Source: Haliea sp964022665 (GTDB taxonomy: Bacteria > Pseudomonadota > Gammaproteobacteria > Pseudomonadales > Halieaceae). From it: DNA of 64,000 bases. Shown here in pieces: positions 51,695 through 63,060 of this stretch. Numbering within the stretch: the stretch's first letter is position 1; each line of letters begins with the position of its first letter. Made by a program: the position numbers and the translations under genes. Below the pieces are notes generated by a model. It had not been told where the DNA came from. It saw nothing but the letters and a program-made list of their open reading frames with translations, and ran no database searches. Location: NCBI GenBank assembly GCA_964022665.1, contig CAXIDF010000003.1, forward strand, positions 124,001 to 188,000, given 5' to 3'.

Positions 51695-54010
51695 ATGAAT
51701 CAGCGAAAGTATCTGGCTGCCGCCCTGTGCGTGGCCCTCGGTAGTACCGTCACAACAGCCCTCCAGGCGGCTGAGCGGGCAGCTCTGGAAGAAGTCATCG
51801 TGACCGCGCAGAAGCGCGAGGAAAACCTGCAATCCGTGCCGCTTGCCATTTCTGCCCTGTCAGCCGAGGAACTGGGCATGCGTGGCATGGAGAGCCTGGC
51901 CGATCTCAACGCGGTGGCGCCCAACGTCATGTTCCGGCAGAACCCCGGGGCGCGGCTGGTATCGGTGGTATCCATCCGGGGTAGTGTAACCGGGCAGCCG
52001 GCGATCTGGATCGATGCGCCAGTGGGGCTCTATCTCAACGGCATTTATCTGGGTAAATCCCAGGGCTCGGTGTTCGATGTGGTTGATATCGAGCGTGTGG
52101 AAGTACTGCGCGGCCCCCAGGGCACCCTGTTTGGCCGCAACACTGAAGGTGGCGCCATCAATTTCGTGACCCGCCGGCCCTCTGGCGAGTTCAGTGGCTC
52201 GGCGCTCGCTGAAGTGGGCAACTACGATCGTCGCGTCGGCCGCCTGCAGGTGGATTTACCGCAAATGGGTATCGCCTCCGCGAGCCTCGGCATGCGCAAG
52301 GAGCGCGCCGACGGCTGGGCAGACAACCTCACCGGCCCCGACTTGGGTTCGCTGGACAATGAGGCCTTCCGGGCATCAATCATGCTGGAGCCCAGTGACA
52401 GGCTGGTGGCTGTCTACGACTTTGATTACTCCTATACTGACCAGACCCCGGCACCGTCATCCCTGGTGTCACTGGAGGGCTGGGCAGGAACCTTCCCCAG
52501 TGTATTCGGTGATTTCCTGGGCGGTGCCATCGAGCGCGCGGCAGAACCCTTTGTGGTCTCCGGTCGCCCCGATACGGTTTCCACCAACACGGTGCCCGGG
52601 CAGCCCGGATTGTTCGAGCGCAGCCGTACACGCGCGCACGCCCTGACGCTGGAATACGACCTGACATCCAGTGATCAATTGAAGTACATCGGTGCGCTGC
52701 GCACCCTCGACTACAACGACAGCCAGGACATCGATGGCATGCCGCTGGACTCAATTGAAGTCATTCCCGGCGCGCTTTCGTGGGGTATGTCGACGAATTT
52801 CAACCGCTTGACCGATTACGAGCAGACCTCGCATGAATTCCAGTGGATTGCCGATCGTGAAGCCTTCAACTGGGTGCTGGGTGCCTACTACTTCGACGAT
52901 GAAGGGGAAACACTGGGAAGCCAGCTCTTTACGCTCTTTGGCAATGTACCCCAGCAGGTCAACTACGGTGCCGATACAGAAGCCTGGGCGCTGTTCGGGC
53001 AAGTGGATTGGCGCTTCGCCGACCGCTGGACCGCAACATTCGGCGCCCGCTACACCGAAGAGAAGCGCTCCGGCTTTTCGCACCGCTATACCACTGACGG
53101 CTTTGGTGGCGACTTCATCACCGATGTTGGGCCGGGACTGTTGCCCTTCATCAGCTACAGCGAGACGTTTGACGATACGTCGCCCATGGCGGCCCTGTCC
53201 TATGAGTTCTCCCAGGACATCAATTTCTATGTACGCCTGGCCAATGGCTTCAAGAGTGGCGGTTTCAGCTCGGAAGTGGCTGATCCGGCTGTGAGCACGC
53301 CGTTCGAGCCGCAGACCTCGCTGTCCACGGAAGTCGGCATGAAGTCGCTGTGGCTGGACGGCGCCCTGCGCCTGAACCTGGCTCTGTTCCACAACGCGAT
53401 TGACGACCTGCACATTACCCAGCTGTTGCCCGGCACAACACAGTCGCTGCTGACCAACGCCGGGGAGGCAACCTACCAGGGCTTCGAGATGGAGCTGGCG
53501 TACCAGATTACCGATAACTGGCGCATTTCCGGCAACTACGGCTATCTGGATGCAAGCTTCGATAAATACCTCGACAACTCCTTTGCCCCGGGGCGCCCGA
53601 TTATCGATACCGCATCCAATCGCCTGGCCCCGTACGCACCGGAAAATACCGCGGCGCTGCAGCTGGAGGGCACCCTGGCGCAATTCGGTTTCGGTGAATT
53701 GCGCCTGCTGCTGGACTACAGCTACACCGACAAGGTGTACTTGTACGCCGTCAACAAGAGCCTCTCGGCCCCCAATGCCGGTGGCAGCTACGTGCAGGGC
53801 ATCGATGAAGTACCCGATACGCAGAACCTGAACGCGCGCTTGCAGCTGGCGGATGTCGCCGTCGGTGAAGGTTCAATGGATTTTTCGTTCTTCGTGCGTA
53901 ACGTGACGGATGAGGACAAGCAGATCCAGGGTATCGACTTCAGCATGTTCCTGAACGGCGCATGGCAGGACCCCCGCACCTACATGTTTACGGCAACGTA
54001 TAACTGGTAG
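51695..54010 (+). CDS. TonB-dependent outer-membrane receptor
   Basis: Receptor of 771 residues. Signal peptide (about 1-28, TALQA-AERA), TonB box region (LEEVIVTAQKREENLQSVPL), plug domain (about 50-165, with VEVLRGPQGTLFGRNTEGGAINFVT) and a 22-strand barrel ending in Trp (FTATYNW). The plug and overall form are of the broad type common in marine bacteria (iron-complex or organic-compound uptake). ATG at 51695 with AGGGGA. No adjacent siderophore, sugar or ABC genes hint at the ligand; neighbours are phasin-like genes. Confidence 0.93.
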   Translation: MNQRKYLAAALCVALGSTVTTALQAAERAALEEVIVTAQKREENLQSVPLAISALSAEELGMRGMESLADLNAVAPNVMFRQNPGARLVSVVSIRGSVTGQPAIWIDAPVGLYLNGIYLGKSQGSVFDVVDIERVEVLRGPQGTLFGRNTEGGAINFVTRRPSGEFSGSALAEVGNYDRRVGRLQVDLPQMGIASASLGMRKERADGWADNLTGPDLGSLDNEAFRASIMLEPSDRLVAVYDFDYSYTDQTPAPSSLVSLEGWAGTFPSVFGDFLGGAIERAAEPFVVSGRPDTVSTNTVPGQPGLFERSRTRAHALTLEYDLTSSDQLKYIGALRTLDYNDSQDIDGMPLDSIEVIPGALSWGMSTNFNRLTDYEQTSHEFQWIADREAFNWVLGAYYFDDEGETLGSQLFTLFGNVPQQVNYGADTEAWALFGQVDWRFADRWTATFGARYTEEKRSGFSHRYTTDGFGGDFITDVGPGLLPFISYSETFDDTSPMAALSYEFSQDINFYVRLANGFKSGGFSSEVADPAVSTPFEPQTSLSTEVGMKSLWLDGALRLNLALFHNAIDDLHITQLLPGTTQSLLTNAGEATYQGFEMELAYQITDNWRISGNYGYLDASFDKYLDNSFAPGRPIIDTASNRLAPYAPENTAALQLEGTLAQFGFGELRLLLDYSYTDKVYLYAVNKSLSAPNAGGSYVQGIDEVPDTQNLNARLQLADVAVGEGSMDFSFFVRNVTDEDKQIQGIDFSMFLNGAWQDPRTYMFTATYNW

Positions 54011-54068
54011 TAGTCCCCGCCGGGGCGTTGGCGACTACAAGGCAGCGCCTCGGCGCGGATTTCAAGGG

Positions 54069-54092
54069 AAAAAAAGGGCCACAATGTGGCCC
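54069..54092 (-). terminator. rho-independent terminator of the 54131-54703 gene
   Basis: GGGCCAC AAT GTGGCCC (54076-54092) is a perfect seven-base-pair stem. On the minus strand it is followed by a run of seven T (54069-54075 are A on the plus strand), so it terminates transcription from the histone-tail phasin gene. In the plus direction it lies 66 bases after the TonB receptor stop but lacks a U-tract. Confidence 0.85.
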
Positions 54093-54130
54093 GAAAAGCT
54101 CCCTGACAGGCAGGGAGTAGGGAACGTGCT

Positions 54131-54703
54131 TCAGGCAGCCGAGCGGAAGCCCACAGAACCGCGCAGTTCGGCAAAGCGGCTGCGGGCCTGTTCCAGGCGC
54201 GCTTCCAGCTTCTTGCGGTCTTTCAATTCGTCGAGTTGCTTGGGCAGCTCAATGTCGCCAATCATGTCTTTGGCGTCTTTCTCGATTTTGGTGCCACGCT
54301 TGACCAGGTCAGCGTAGGCCACTTCTGCGGCCTTGCCGCGTGCATCCAGACGAGCCTGCAGCTTGTCGAGGCGATCCTGCATTTCGTCGAAGGCCTTGCC
54401 GTAGAAGCCCAGGCTGGCGAGGAATGCATTGCGGCTCACCGTGCGGGCGCGCTCGCCGAGGCGGGCGGCAGACTTCTCGGTTTCCTTGGTCACCTTGGTT
54501 GCGCGGCGCTTGTAGGTGCGGACTTTCTTCTCGGCCTTGGCCACAGTGCTCTTGCTGGCGGCGCGGCGTTTCGCGGGCGCCTTGCTGGCGGTGGCGGCTT
54601 TCTTCGGAGCAGCCTTGCGCTTGGCGGTCGCACGCTTGGGTGCCGCGGCCTGGGTGGATGCCGCAGTGCTGTTGGTAGCGGTGTTGGTGGTTTCGTCAGC
54701 CAT
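54131..54703 (-). CDS. phasin-like protein with histone H1-like N-terminal region
   Basis: Protein of 190 residues. Residues about 1-80 are Ala/Lys/Arg/Thr-rich (AAPKRATAKRKAAPKKAAT), like histone H1, AlgP or PhaF tails; residues about 85-180 form a phasin-like helical domain (ARTVSRNAFLASLGFYGKAFDEMQDRLDK, read in two parts) resembling the neighbour at 50944. The basic region is N-terminal here and C-terminal in that neighbour. ATG with AAGGAG upstream. Likely binds DNA and granule surfaces; unproven. Confidence 0.75.
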   Translation of the reverse strand: MADETTNTATNSTAASTQAAAPKRATAKRKAAPKKAATASKAPAKRRAASKSTVAKAEKKVRTYKRRATKVTKETEKSAARLGERARTVSRNAFLASLGFYGKAFDEMQDRLDKLQARLDARGKAAEVAYADLVKRGTKIEKDAKDMIGDIELPKQLDELKDRKKLEARLEQARSRFAELRGSVGFRSAA

Positions 54704-54825
54704 GTCTCTACTCCTTGTGAATTGAGTACGGTGCGTCTCTACACCGAACAGAGGGCAAGGTACCGAACAAAATTAGAATGTTCCTACTAGAAGCGACAAA
54801 TTGCCGTTTTCCGCATCCGCGGTCG

Positions 54826-54849
54826 GTTCCGGTGCGTAAATCCCGGAAC
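54826..54849. promoter_or_regulatory. perfect inverted repeat upstream of the RND operon
   Basis: GTTCCGG (54826-54832) and CCGGAAC (54843-54849) are exact inverted copies with a 10-base spacer, about 79 bases before the start at 54928. A GGATAATG -10-like element follows at about 54870. A plausible operator, but no regulator gene is adjacent. Confidence 0.35.
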
Positions 54850-54927
54850 AGGAGTAGCATTGCGCTGTCCGGATAATGTCTTCTTTACGGCGGTCGCAGG
54901 GTCGCTCAGTTGCCCATCAGGTGATTC

Positions 54928-56121
54928 ATGAATTGGAAAAACGCTCGCTCAGTGCTCGCGGCAGGGGCTGTCTTCGTTGTTGGCATTGCGCTGTCGTGGC
55001 TTCTGTTGACGGGAAAGTCCGCGCCTGAGCCGCAGGAGATACCGGAACAGGCGGCGCCCATGGTCGACGTGGTGACGGTTGACCCCACCCCACTCGCGCT
55101 GTCTGTGAGTACACAGGGCACGGTACAGCCACAGCGCGAGATCGACCTCGTGAGCCGTGTGGCGGGCCGGGTGGAGACCGTGGCGCCGGATTTCGCTGCC
55201 GGCAGCTGTTTCCGCCAAGGCAGCCTCCTGGTTGGGATCGAGGATGTGGATTACCAGCTCATGATTGCGCGTATGGAGTCACAGGTGGCTGCCGCACGCC
55301 AACGCGTTGCCGAGGAGGAGGGGCGTGCACTGCAGGCGAAGCGGGAGTGGCGCGACCTGGGAAACACTCAGGCAAACGCGCTGTTCCTGCGCGAACCGCA
55401 GCTGGCCTCAGCCCAGGCCGCGGTGCGCGCCGCCGAAGCGGAACTCGCGGCGGCTCAGCTGGACCTGGAACGCACAAAAATCACGGCCCCGTTTGACGGC
55501 CGCATCAGCGAAAAATTTGTCGATGCGGGGCAGTATGTGGTGCCCGGCGCGCGCCTGGCACGCATGTATGCGACTGAGTTCATGGAGGTGCGCCTGCCGC
55601 TGACGGACCGGCAGGTGGCGCTGATCGACCTGCCCTTGCATTTCCGCGCCGGCGACACGGCAGCGGTGCTGCCCGAGGTGCGGTTGCGTGCCACGTTCGG
55701 CGGGCGCGAGTGGTCCTGGCAGGGGCGTATAGTGCGCACCGACGCCAGCATCGACGCCCAGACACGCGTGGTTTACGCGGTAGCGGAGATCGCTGCGCCG
55801 TTTGCCCCCGGGCCCGATGGTGATCGCCCCCCGTTGGTACCGGGGCTGTTTGTGCATGCGACCATCGAAGGGCGCAGCCTGCCCGCGGTGGCGGGCCTGC
55901 CGCGCTCGGCGCTGCGCAGCGATGACACGGTGATGGTGGTGGATGCCAGACAGCAGGTAGCTGCCAAGCCGGTATCCGTGCTGCAGAGCGAGGACGGGCA
56001 GGTATGGGTGCAGGGGCTTAACCGGGGCGATAGGGTGATTGTCCGCGAGCCTACGGCCACGATTGCCGGCATGCGGGTCGAGGTCAATGAAGTGGCGCGT
56101 GTCGCCGGTGCGGGGCGCTGA
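54928..56121 (+). CDS. RND efflux periplasmic adaptor (membrane fusion protein)
   Basis: Adaptor of 397 residues. N-terminal membrane anchor (about 8-27, no lipobox), a lipoyl/biotinyl half-motif (GTVQPQREIDLVSRVAGRV...GSLLVGIEDVDY), a coiled-coil hairpin (about 110-180), then ITAPFDGRISEKFVDAGQYV and beta-barrel domains. It links the inner-membrane pump at 56124 with an outer-membrane channel not encoded here. Two bases separate the genes. Confidence 0.92.
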   Translation: MNWKNARSVLAAGAVFVVGIALSWLLLTGKSAPEPQEIPEQAAPMVDVVTVDPTPLALSVSTQGTVQPQREIDLVSRVAGRVETVAPDFAAGSCFRQGSLLVGIEDVDYQLMIARMESQVAAARQRVAEEEGRALQAKREWRDLGNTQANALFLREPQLASAQAAVRAAEAELAAAQLDLERTKITAPFDGRISEKFVDAGQYVVPGARLARMYATEFMEVRLPLTDRQVALIDLPLHFRAGDTAAVLPEVRLRATFGGREWSWQGRIVRTDASIDAQTRVVYAVAEIAAPFAPGPDGDRPPLVPGLFVHATIEGRSLPAVAGLPRSALRSDDTVMVVDARQQVAAKPVSVLQSEDGQVWVQGLNRGDRVIVREPTATIAGMRVEVNEVARVAGAGR

Positions 56122-56123
56122 GG

Positions 56124-59100
56124 ATGGGCGGTCCGGTTCGCTGGTTTATCCACAATCCCATCGCGGCAAACCTGCTGATGATTTTCCTGGTGGTAGGGGG
56201 GCTGCTCAGTGTCCCCGCGCTGGACAAGCAGTTCTTTCCGCAGATTGAACTCAACCGGGTGAGCATTTCGCTGGTGTACCCCGGTGCCGGCCCGCGCGAA
56301 GTGGAGGAGCAGGTTTGCGTGCGGGTGGAAGAGGCGGTGCACGACTTGAGCGGCGTGCGCGAGATCCGCTGTACGGCGCGTGAGGGCATGGGCACGGTGC
56401 TGGTCGAGGCAGAGCCGGACTACAACATGCAGCGCCTCTCGTCAGAGATCAAGACCCGGGTCGATGCCATCAACACGTTCCCGGTGGAGGCCGAGCGGCC
56501 TGTGGTCACCGAACTCGCTTACCGGCATTACATGGCGGCGGTGTCGCTGGCCGGCAACCTCGGCGAGCGGGACCTGAAGCGCCTGGGTGAACGGTTGCGC
56601 GACGACCTGGCAGCGCAGCCCCATGTGTCGGTGGTGGAGCTGGATACGCCGCGCCCCTATGAGGTATCGGTCGAGGTTTCCGAGTACACCCTGCGCCGCT
56701 ACGGGCTCACCTTCAGTGATGTGGTTGCGGCCATTCGCGGCTCCTCCCTCAACCTGCCGGCCGGTGCGATCAAGGACGCCGGTGGCGATATACGCCTGCA
56801 GACACGCGGCCAGGCTTACGATCGTTTCGAGTTCGAACAGATCCCCGTCGTCACCGCGCAGGACGGCACACAGGTTCTGCTGCGCGATGTGGCCACGGTG
56901 GTCGATGGTTTCGAAGATATTGACGTGCGCACCCGCTTCAACGACAAGCCCTCACACACCCTGCATGTATTTGTCACTTCCAACCCCGATACGTTAGAGA
57001 CCAGCGAGGTTGTCCACCAGTGGGTGGAAGACACCCGCCCTGGGCTGCCGCCTGGAGTGGACTTGTCGGTATGGCGGGATTCCTCGGTGCCATTCAAGGG
57101 GCGGGTAGACACCCTGTTGAAGAACGGTATCGGCGGCCTGGTGCTGGTGTTCCTGGTACTGGTGCTGTTCCTGCGCCCGCGGCTGGCGATGTGGGTGTGC
57201 GTGGGTATCGGCGTCGCGTTTGTGGGCACGCTGTTCCTGCTGCAGTACACCAATACCAGCCTGAACATGATCTCGCTGTTTGCTTTCCTGCTGATACTGG
57301 GCATTGTGGTGGATGACGCGATTATCGTGGGCGAATCCGTGCACGCTCGCCAGGTGGCAGGTGAGCGCGGTATCGCCGGTGCGGTCAATGGCACCCACGC
57401 AGTGATCAAGCCGGTGATGTACGCGGTCATCAGTACCATGATCTTCTTCGTACCGATGTTTTTCATGCCCGGGGACATGGCGCAGGCGGCGATGGCAATA
57501 CCGTCCGTGGTGATTCTGGCGCTGGCCCTGTCGCTGATCGAGTGCCTGCTTATCCTGCCGCCGCACCTGGCGCACATGCCCCCGGTCAAGCCCAGTCGCT
57601 TCGCTTTTCTGCGGCGCCTGGAGGTGCAGCGGCTGCGGTTTGCCGATGGCATGACGCGGGTGGCCCGCCAGCGCTACCGGCCCTTCCTCGCCCTGTGCCT
57701 GCGTCACAACCTGTTGATCATGGCACTCTTTTTCGTGCTGCTGCTCGTCAGCCTCGCCCTGTATGGTGGCGGCTGGCTGCGGTCTGCGTTCTTCCCCTCC
57801 ATCAACTCTGACTATGTGGTGGCTGAAATCGAGCTGCCCGAGGGCGGAGCCTTCGCCGATACCTTGAGCGTGCTGCGCCAGGTTGAGTCGGCGGCGCTGC
57901 AAATCAAGCAGGAGTATAACGAGGACCCCCGTTATACGGCCTTCGGCCCGGCAATTGGCCATATCGACTCCGCGGGCAATGCCAACACGATAGAAGTGAT
58001 CATCGAGACCGTGTCCGATGACGTGGATACCGGCGAGCTCTCCGAGCGCTGGCGCGAGGCGATTGGTGACCTGGGGCCGGTGCAGGATTTCAACCTGGAC
58101 TACACCATCAACGAGACCGGCAAGCCGATACGCCTGGTGGCCACCGCCAATTCGCTGGATGACCTCAAGGCGGTGTCAGCCGCCTTGCGTGAGGTGCTGC
58201 AGTCCTATGAGGGCGTGTACAACGTGAACGATACGCTGCAGGACCCGCAGGAAGAAATAGTGCTGGGCCTGAAGCCGGCGGCAGAGAACCTGGGTATTAC
58301 CCTTGCTGACCTGGCCAGGCAGGTGCGCGAGGCATTCTACGGTGCCGAGGTGCAACGCATTCCCCGCACGCGGGAGGATGTGCGGGTAATGGTGCGTTAT
58401 CCGGAAGCGGAGCGTTTGTCGGTAGACAACCTGCAGGAGATGCGCGTGCGCACCCCGGCGGGTGGCGAGGTGCCGTTCGCGACGGTGGCCGAGGTGCAGT
58501 ACGAGCCGGGTTACTTGACCATTGATCGCCTGAACCGCAAGCGCACGCTGGAAGTCTCGGCGGAAGTGGTGCCGGGCAGTGTGGTGCCGCGCGCCGTGGT
58601 CGATGCCATCCTGCGCGACCACCTGCCCGAGTGGAAGCGGCAGTTTCCTGGCCTCTCGCTGTCGCTGGATGGCGAGTTGCAGGAAGAGTCGGCGTTCATG
58701 GATGCCATGTTGAAGTACCTGGTGCTGGCGATGCTGGTGATCTACGCCCTGATGGCGGTGCCTTTTCGTTCCTACTTCCAGCCGCTGCTGGTGCTGACGG
58801 CGGTGCCGTTTGGTGTAATGGGGGCGATTTTCGGGCACTTCATCCTCAACTGGGAGGTAAGCATGTTCTCCTTCCTGGGCGTCATCGCCTGCGCCGGTGT
58901 TGTGGTCAACGACAACCTGGTGCTGATCGACCGTATCAATCAGCTGCGGGCGGCGGGGCATCCCGTGCTCAGGGCGCTGTTGCAGGCGGGGGAAGACCGC
59001 TTCAGACCGATTATTCTCACCTCCCTGACCACCTTCGTGGGCCTGCTGCCCATCATGGCCGAGACCAGTGTGCAGGCGCAGTTCCTGATACCGATGGTGA

Positions 59101-59249
59101 CATCGCTGGCCTTCGGTGTGCTTTTCGCCACCGGCGTTACGCTGTTGCTGGTGCCCTGCCTGTATCTGGTGGGTGAGCAGATAGGCGCAGGTGTGCTGCA
59201 CCGCCGGCAGCGGTTACAGGATATGGTCGACCCGTTGGAGGGCCGGTAA
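56124..59249 (+). CDS. RND-family efflux transporter permease
   Basis: AcrB/MexB-superfamily pump of 1041 residues with 12 membrane helices and two large periplasmic loops. The proton-relay Asp pair lies in helix 4 (LGIVVDDAIIVGE). The C-terminal half has GVVVNDNLVLIDR where many family members have a similar helix-10 motif. Energy source is the proton gradient. Substrate is unknown; related HAE1-type pumps export drugs, lipids or aromatic compounds. Coupled to the adaptor gene. Confidence 0.93.
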   Translation: MGGPVRWFIHNPIAANLLMIFLVVGGLLSVPALDKQFFPQIELNRVSISLVYPGAGPREVEEQVCVRVEEAVHDLSGVREIRCTAREGMGTVLVEAEPDYNMQRLSSEIKTRVDAINTFPVEAERPVVTELAYRHYMAAVSLAGNLGERDLKRLGERLRDDLAAQPHVSVVELDTPRPYEVSVEVSEYTLRRYGLTFSDVVAAIRGSSLNLPAGAIKDAGGDIRLQTRGQAYDRFEFEQIPVVTAQDGTQVLLRDVATVVDGFEDIDVRTRFNDKPSHTLHVFVTSNPDTLETSEVVHQWVEDTRPGLPPGVDLSVWRDSSVPFKGRVDTLLKNGIGGLVLVFLVLVLFLRPRLAMWVCVGIGVAFVGTLFLLQYTNTSLNMISLFAFLLILGIVVDDAIIVGESVHARQVAGERGIAGAVNGTHAVIKPVMYAVISTMIFFVPMFFMPGDMAQAAMAIPSVVILALALSLIECLLILPPHLAHMPPVKPSRFAFLRRLEVQRLRFADGMTRVARQRYRPFLALCLRHNLLIMALFFVLLLVSLALYGGGWLRSAFFPSINSDYVVAEIELPEGGAFADTLSVLRQVESAALQIKQEYNEDPRYTAFGPAIGHIDSAGNANTIEVIIETVSDDVDTGELSERWREAIGDLGPVQDFNLDYTINETGKPIRLVATANSLDDLKAVSAALREVLQSYEGVYNVNDTLQDPQEEIVLGLKPAAENLGITLADLARQVREAFYGAEVQRIPRTREDVRVMVRYPEAERLSVDNLQEMRVRTPAGGEVPFATVAEVQYEPGYLTIDRLNRKRTLEVSAEVVPGSVVPRAVVDAILRDHLPEWKRQFPGLSLSLDGELQEESAFMDAMLKYLVLAMLVIYALMAVPFRSYFQPLLVLTAVPFGVMGAIFGHFILNWEVSMFSFLGVIACAGVVVNDNLVLIDRINQLRAAGHPVLRALLQAGEDRFRPIILTSLTTFVGLLPIMAETSVQAQFLIPMVTSLAFGVLFATGVTLLLVPCLYLVGEQIGAGVLHRRQRLQDMVDPLEGR

Positions 59250-59302
59250 CAGGGGGGATTGCCGGCACAACGGCGCGTTGGCGCCGCGTGCCTGCAGTAG
59301 GC

Positions 59303-60862
<1,560 letters not shown>

Positions 60863-61008
60863 GGTGAGTCCTGTGTTCCTGCTGCTCGGTGCAGCCCGCC
60901 GCTGCAGGCGGAGTTGCCTCTAGGGGTCTTTCAGGGGGCGCCATTATGTCAGAATCCCCCGGGTATGCGAACCGCATTATGGAAAAATTCGGCGATCGTC
61001 GGCGAGCC

Positions 61009-61905
61009 TCAGTGGACGGTGCCTGACGGGCCTGCCTGCAGCAGGTCCTGCAGTCCCTCCCGGTCGAACCGGTACTGCTGGTTACAGAACTCGCAATCGA
61101 CCTCGACGTGGCCCTGTTCGGCGAGTATCTCCTCCAGTTCTCTGGGCGGCAGCGCGGCGAGTGCGTTGCGGCTGCGCTGCATTGAGCAGCTGCAGTGGAA
61201 GCGCACTGCCCGTGGCTCGAACAGGCGCACGGGGTCTTCGTGATAGAGGCGGTGCAGGAGGGTTTCCGGTGCCAGCTGCAATAGCTCATCCCCGCTCAAG
61301 GTGGCGGCCAGGGTACTGGCATGTTGCCATTGCAGTGCGCGCTGGTCTGCGTTGCGTTCAAGCTGGGCGGGGAGTTGCTGTAGCAGCAGCCCGGCGGCGT
61401 GCTCGCCATCGCTGGCCAGCCAGAGGCGCGTCTGCAACTGTTCCGATTGCTCGAAATAGGCATCCAGGCTCGCTGCCAGGGAGCTCTCGGACAGTGGCAC
61501 GATACCCTGGTAGGGCTTGCCCCGCAGCGGCTCGATGGTAATGGCGAGCACCCCGCCCGCGAGAAGCTGGCTGAATTCCCCGGACGTGGCGTGCTGGGCA
61601 CCGCGCGCAATCCCGCGCACCAGCAGTTGGTCACTGCACTCGGCCATGAGCAGGGGAATCTCACCCTCGCTGCGTGCCTGCAGCACCAAACGCCCCTCGA
61701 ACTTGAGCGTCGTGCTGAGCAGCGTGGCGGCAGCGAGGAGCTCGCCGAGCAGCCGGGAGACGCCGGGGGCGTACTGGTGGACCGCCAGCAAATCCGCAAG
61801 GGTGTGGTCGAGCTGCACGATTTCACCGCGAATGTCGGCATCGTCAAAGAGGAAGCGTTGGCTTTGGTCGGCGCTGGTCTGGGGGGTGTCCGGGGTGTCA
61901 TTCAT
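61009..61905 (-). CDS. hslO: redox-regulated chaperone Hsp33
   Basis: Cytoplasmic holdase of 298 residues activated by oxidation. The C-terminal zinc site is intact: CxC (Cys238, Cys240) and CxxC (Cys271, Cys274). Start ATG at 61905. Adjacent to pckA in the same direction, the same neighbourhood as in other gammaproteobacteria where hslO and pckA are linked. Confidence 0.95.
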   Translation of the reverse strand: MNDTPDTPQTSADQSQRFLFDDADIRGEIVQLDHTLADLLAVHQYAPGVSRLLGELLAAATLLSTTLKFEGRLVLQARSEGEIPLLMAECSDQLLVRGIARGAQHATSGEFSQLLAGGVLAITIEPLRGKPYQGIVPLSESSLAASLDAYFEQSEQLQTRLWLASDGEHAAGLLLQQLPAQLERNADQRALQWQHASTLAATLSGDELLQLAPETLLHRLYHEDPVRLFEPRAVRFHCSCSMQRSRNALAALPPRELEEILAEQGHVEVDCEFCNQQYRFDREGLQDLLQAGPSGTVH

Positions 61906-62023
61906 GGGGCAAGTGTAATCCTTTTGCCGCCGGTGGGCTGGCCATGGCGGCGGGTGGCTGATTGCGAGGTCGTGGGGCAGGTTTAGTATTTGAGGCCGCA
62001 GGGGGCTATTTTAAAGCTTACCG

Positions 62024-62035
62024 TGACCCGGGTCA
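62024..62035. promoter_or_regulatory. 12-base perfect palindrome upstream of the LLM oxidoreductase
   Basis: TGACCCGGGTCA is an exact palindrome about 76 bases before the ATG at 62111, in the otherwise gene-free 61906-62110 interval. It is a plausible operator for a dimeric regulator; no regulator gene is beside it. Confidence 0.35.
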
Positions 62036-62110
62036 TCCGCCGGAGTAGAGTATTCGTAGTTCTTAAGTGGCTGCACTCGTGGTCACATCATAAAAGACAG
62101 GAGCGCCACA

Positions 62111-62977
62111 ATGAGATTCAGCTACCAGATCGGCATGTGTGAAGCCGACCACTATGTCCCCCTGGCCCAGGCGGCGGAGAAGGCAGGCTACGATGGCCTG
62201 ACCATACCGGACAGTATTTGCTACCCGCAGGAAGCCAGCTCAAAGTACCCCTACAACAAGGATGGTAGCCGTGAGTTTCTGGAAAGCGTGCCCTTTCTCG
62301 AAAGCCTGATCGCGGTAGCGGGCATGGCGACCGTAACCGAGAAGATTCGCTTCGCTACCTTTGTCTACAAGGTGGCTGTGCGCCAGGCGGCCATTGTCGC
62401 CAAGCAGGTGCAGAGCATTCAGGCGCTCTCTAACAACCGCTTCGACTTCGGGGTGGGTATCAGCCCCTGGGAAGAAGACTTCGCGGTGTGTGACGTGCCC
62501 TGGGAAAAGCGCGGCCTGCGCCTGGACGAGCAGATCGACATCATCCGCGGTCTCGAGAGTGGCGAGTTCTTCGGTTACAAAGGTGAAATCCACAACATGC
62601 CGGCGATCAAGATGACTCCGAAACCCACCGCGCCTACCCCCATTCTGGTGGGTGGCCACGCCGAGCCCGCGCTGCGCCGCGCGGCCACAGTCGGCGATGG
62701 CTGGATGTGCGCCGGGGCCGACATGCAGCAGCTTGAGTCCTACATTCGTCGCCTCAATGAATTGCGCGACGAGCACGGTACCAGCGATCGGCCGTTCCGC
62801 ATCTTCACCACCGGGCAGGATGCCTTTACCCGCGAGGGCATTGAAAAGCTGGAGAGCATTGGTGTGACCGACGTGGTGATTGGCTTCCGCAATGTCTACG
62901 AGATGGAAGAGGACAAGCCGCTGGAGGAGAAAATTGCCATGTTGAACTGGTACGCCGGCGAGTTCATCAACAACTGA
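62111..62977 (+). CDS. LLM-class flavin-dependent oxidoreductase
   Basis: Luciferase-like monooxygenase-family protein of 288 residues with a TIM-barrel pattern: YDGLTIPDSIC, FATFVYKVAVRQAAIVAKQV, NRFDFGVGISPW and PTPILVGGHAEPALRRAAT. The family contains FMN- and F420-dependent enzymes and many are annotated as F420-dependent, but cofactor choice cannot be read here. GACAGGAG ribosome-binding site. Monocistronic. Confidence 0.88.
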   Translation: MRFSYQIGMCEADHYVPLAQAAEKAGYDGLTIPDSICYPQEASSKYPYNKDGSREFLESVPFLESLIAVAGMATVTEKIRFATFVYKVAVRQAAIVAKQVQSIQALSNNRFDFGVGISPWEEDFAVCDVPWEKRGLRLDEQIDIIRGLESGEFFGYKGEIHNMPAIKMTPKPTAPTPILVGGHAEPALRRAATVGDGWMCAGADMQQLESYIRRLNELRDEHGTSDRPFRIFTTGQDAFTREGIEKLESIGVTDVVIGFRNVYEMEEDKPLEEKIAMLNWYAGEFINN

Positions 62978-62988
62978 GCGCGCCCGCG

Positions 62989-63006
62989 GGGGCGCTGCGG
63001 CGCCCC
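62989..63006 (+). terminator. GC-rich hairpin after the LLM gene
   Basis: GGGGCGC (62989-62995) and GCGCCCC (63000-63006) form a seven-base-pair stem with a TGCG loop, 12 bases after the stop at 62977. No U-tract, so termination is uncertain. Confidence 0.4.
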
Positions 63007-63060
63007 GTAGGCGCGAGCCGGCGGATGCGCTAAAGTGCGCGCTTTTCCGCGGCCCTCGCC

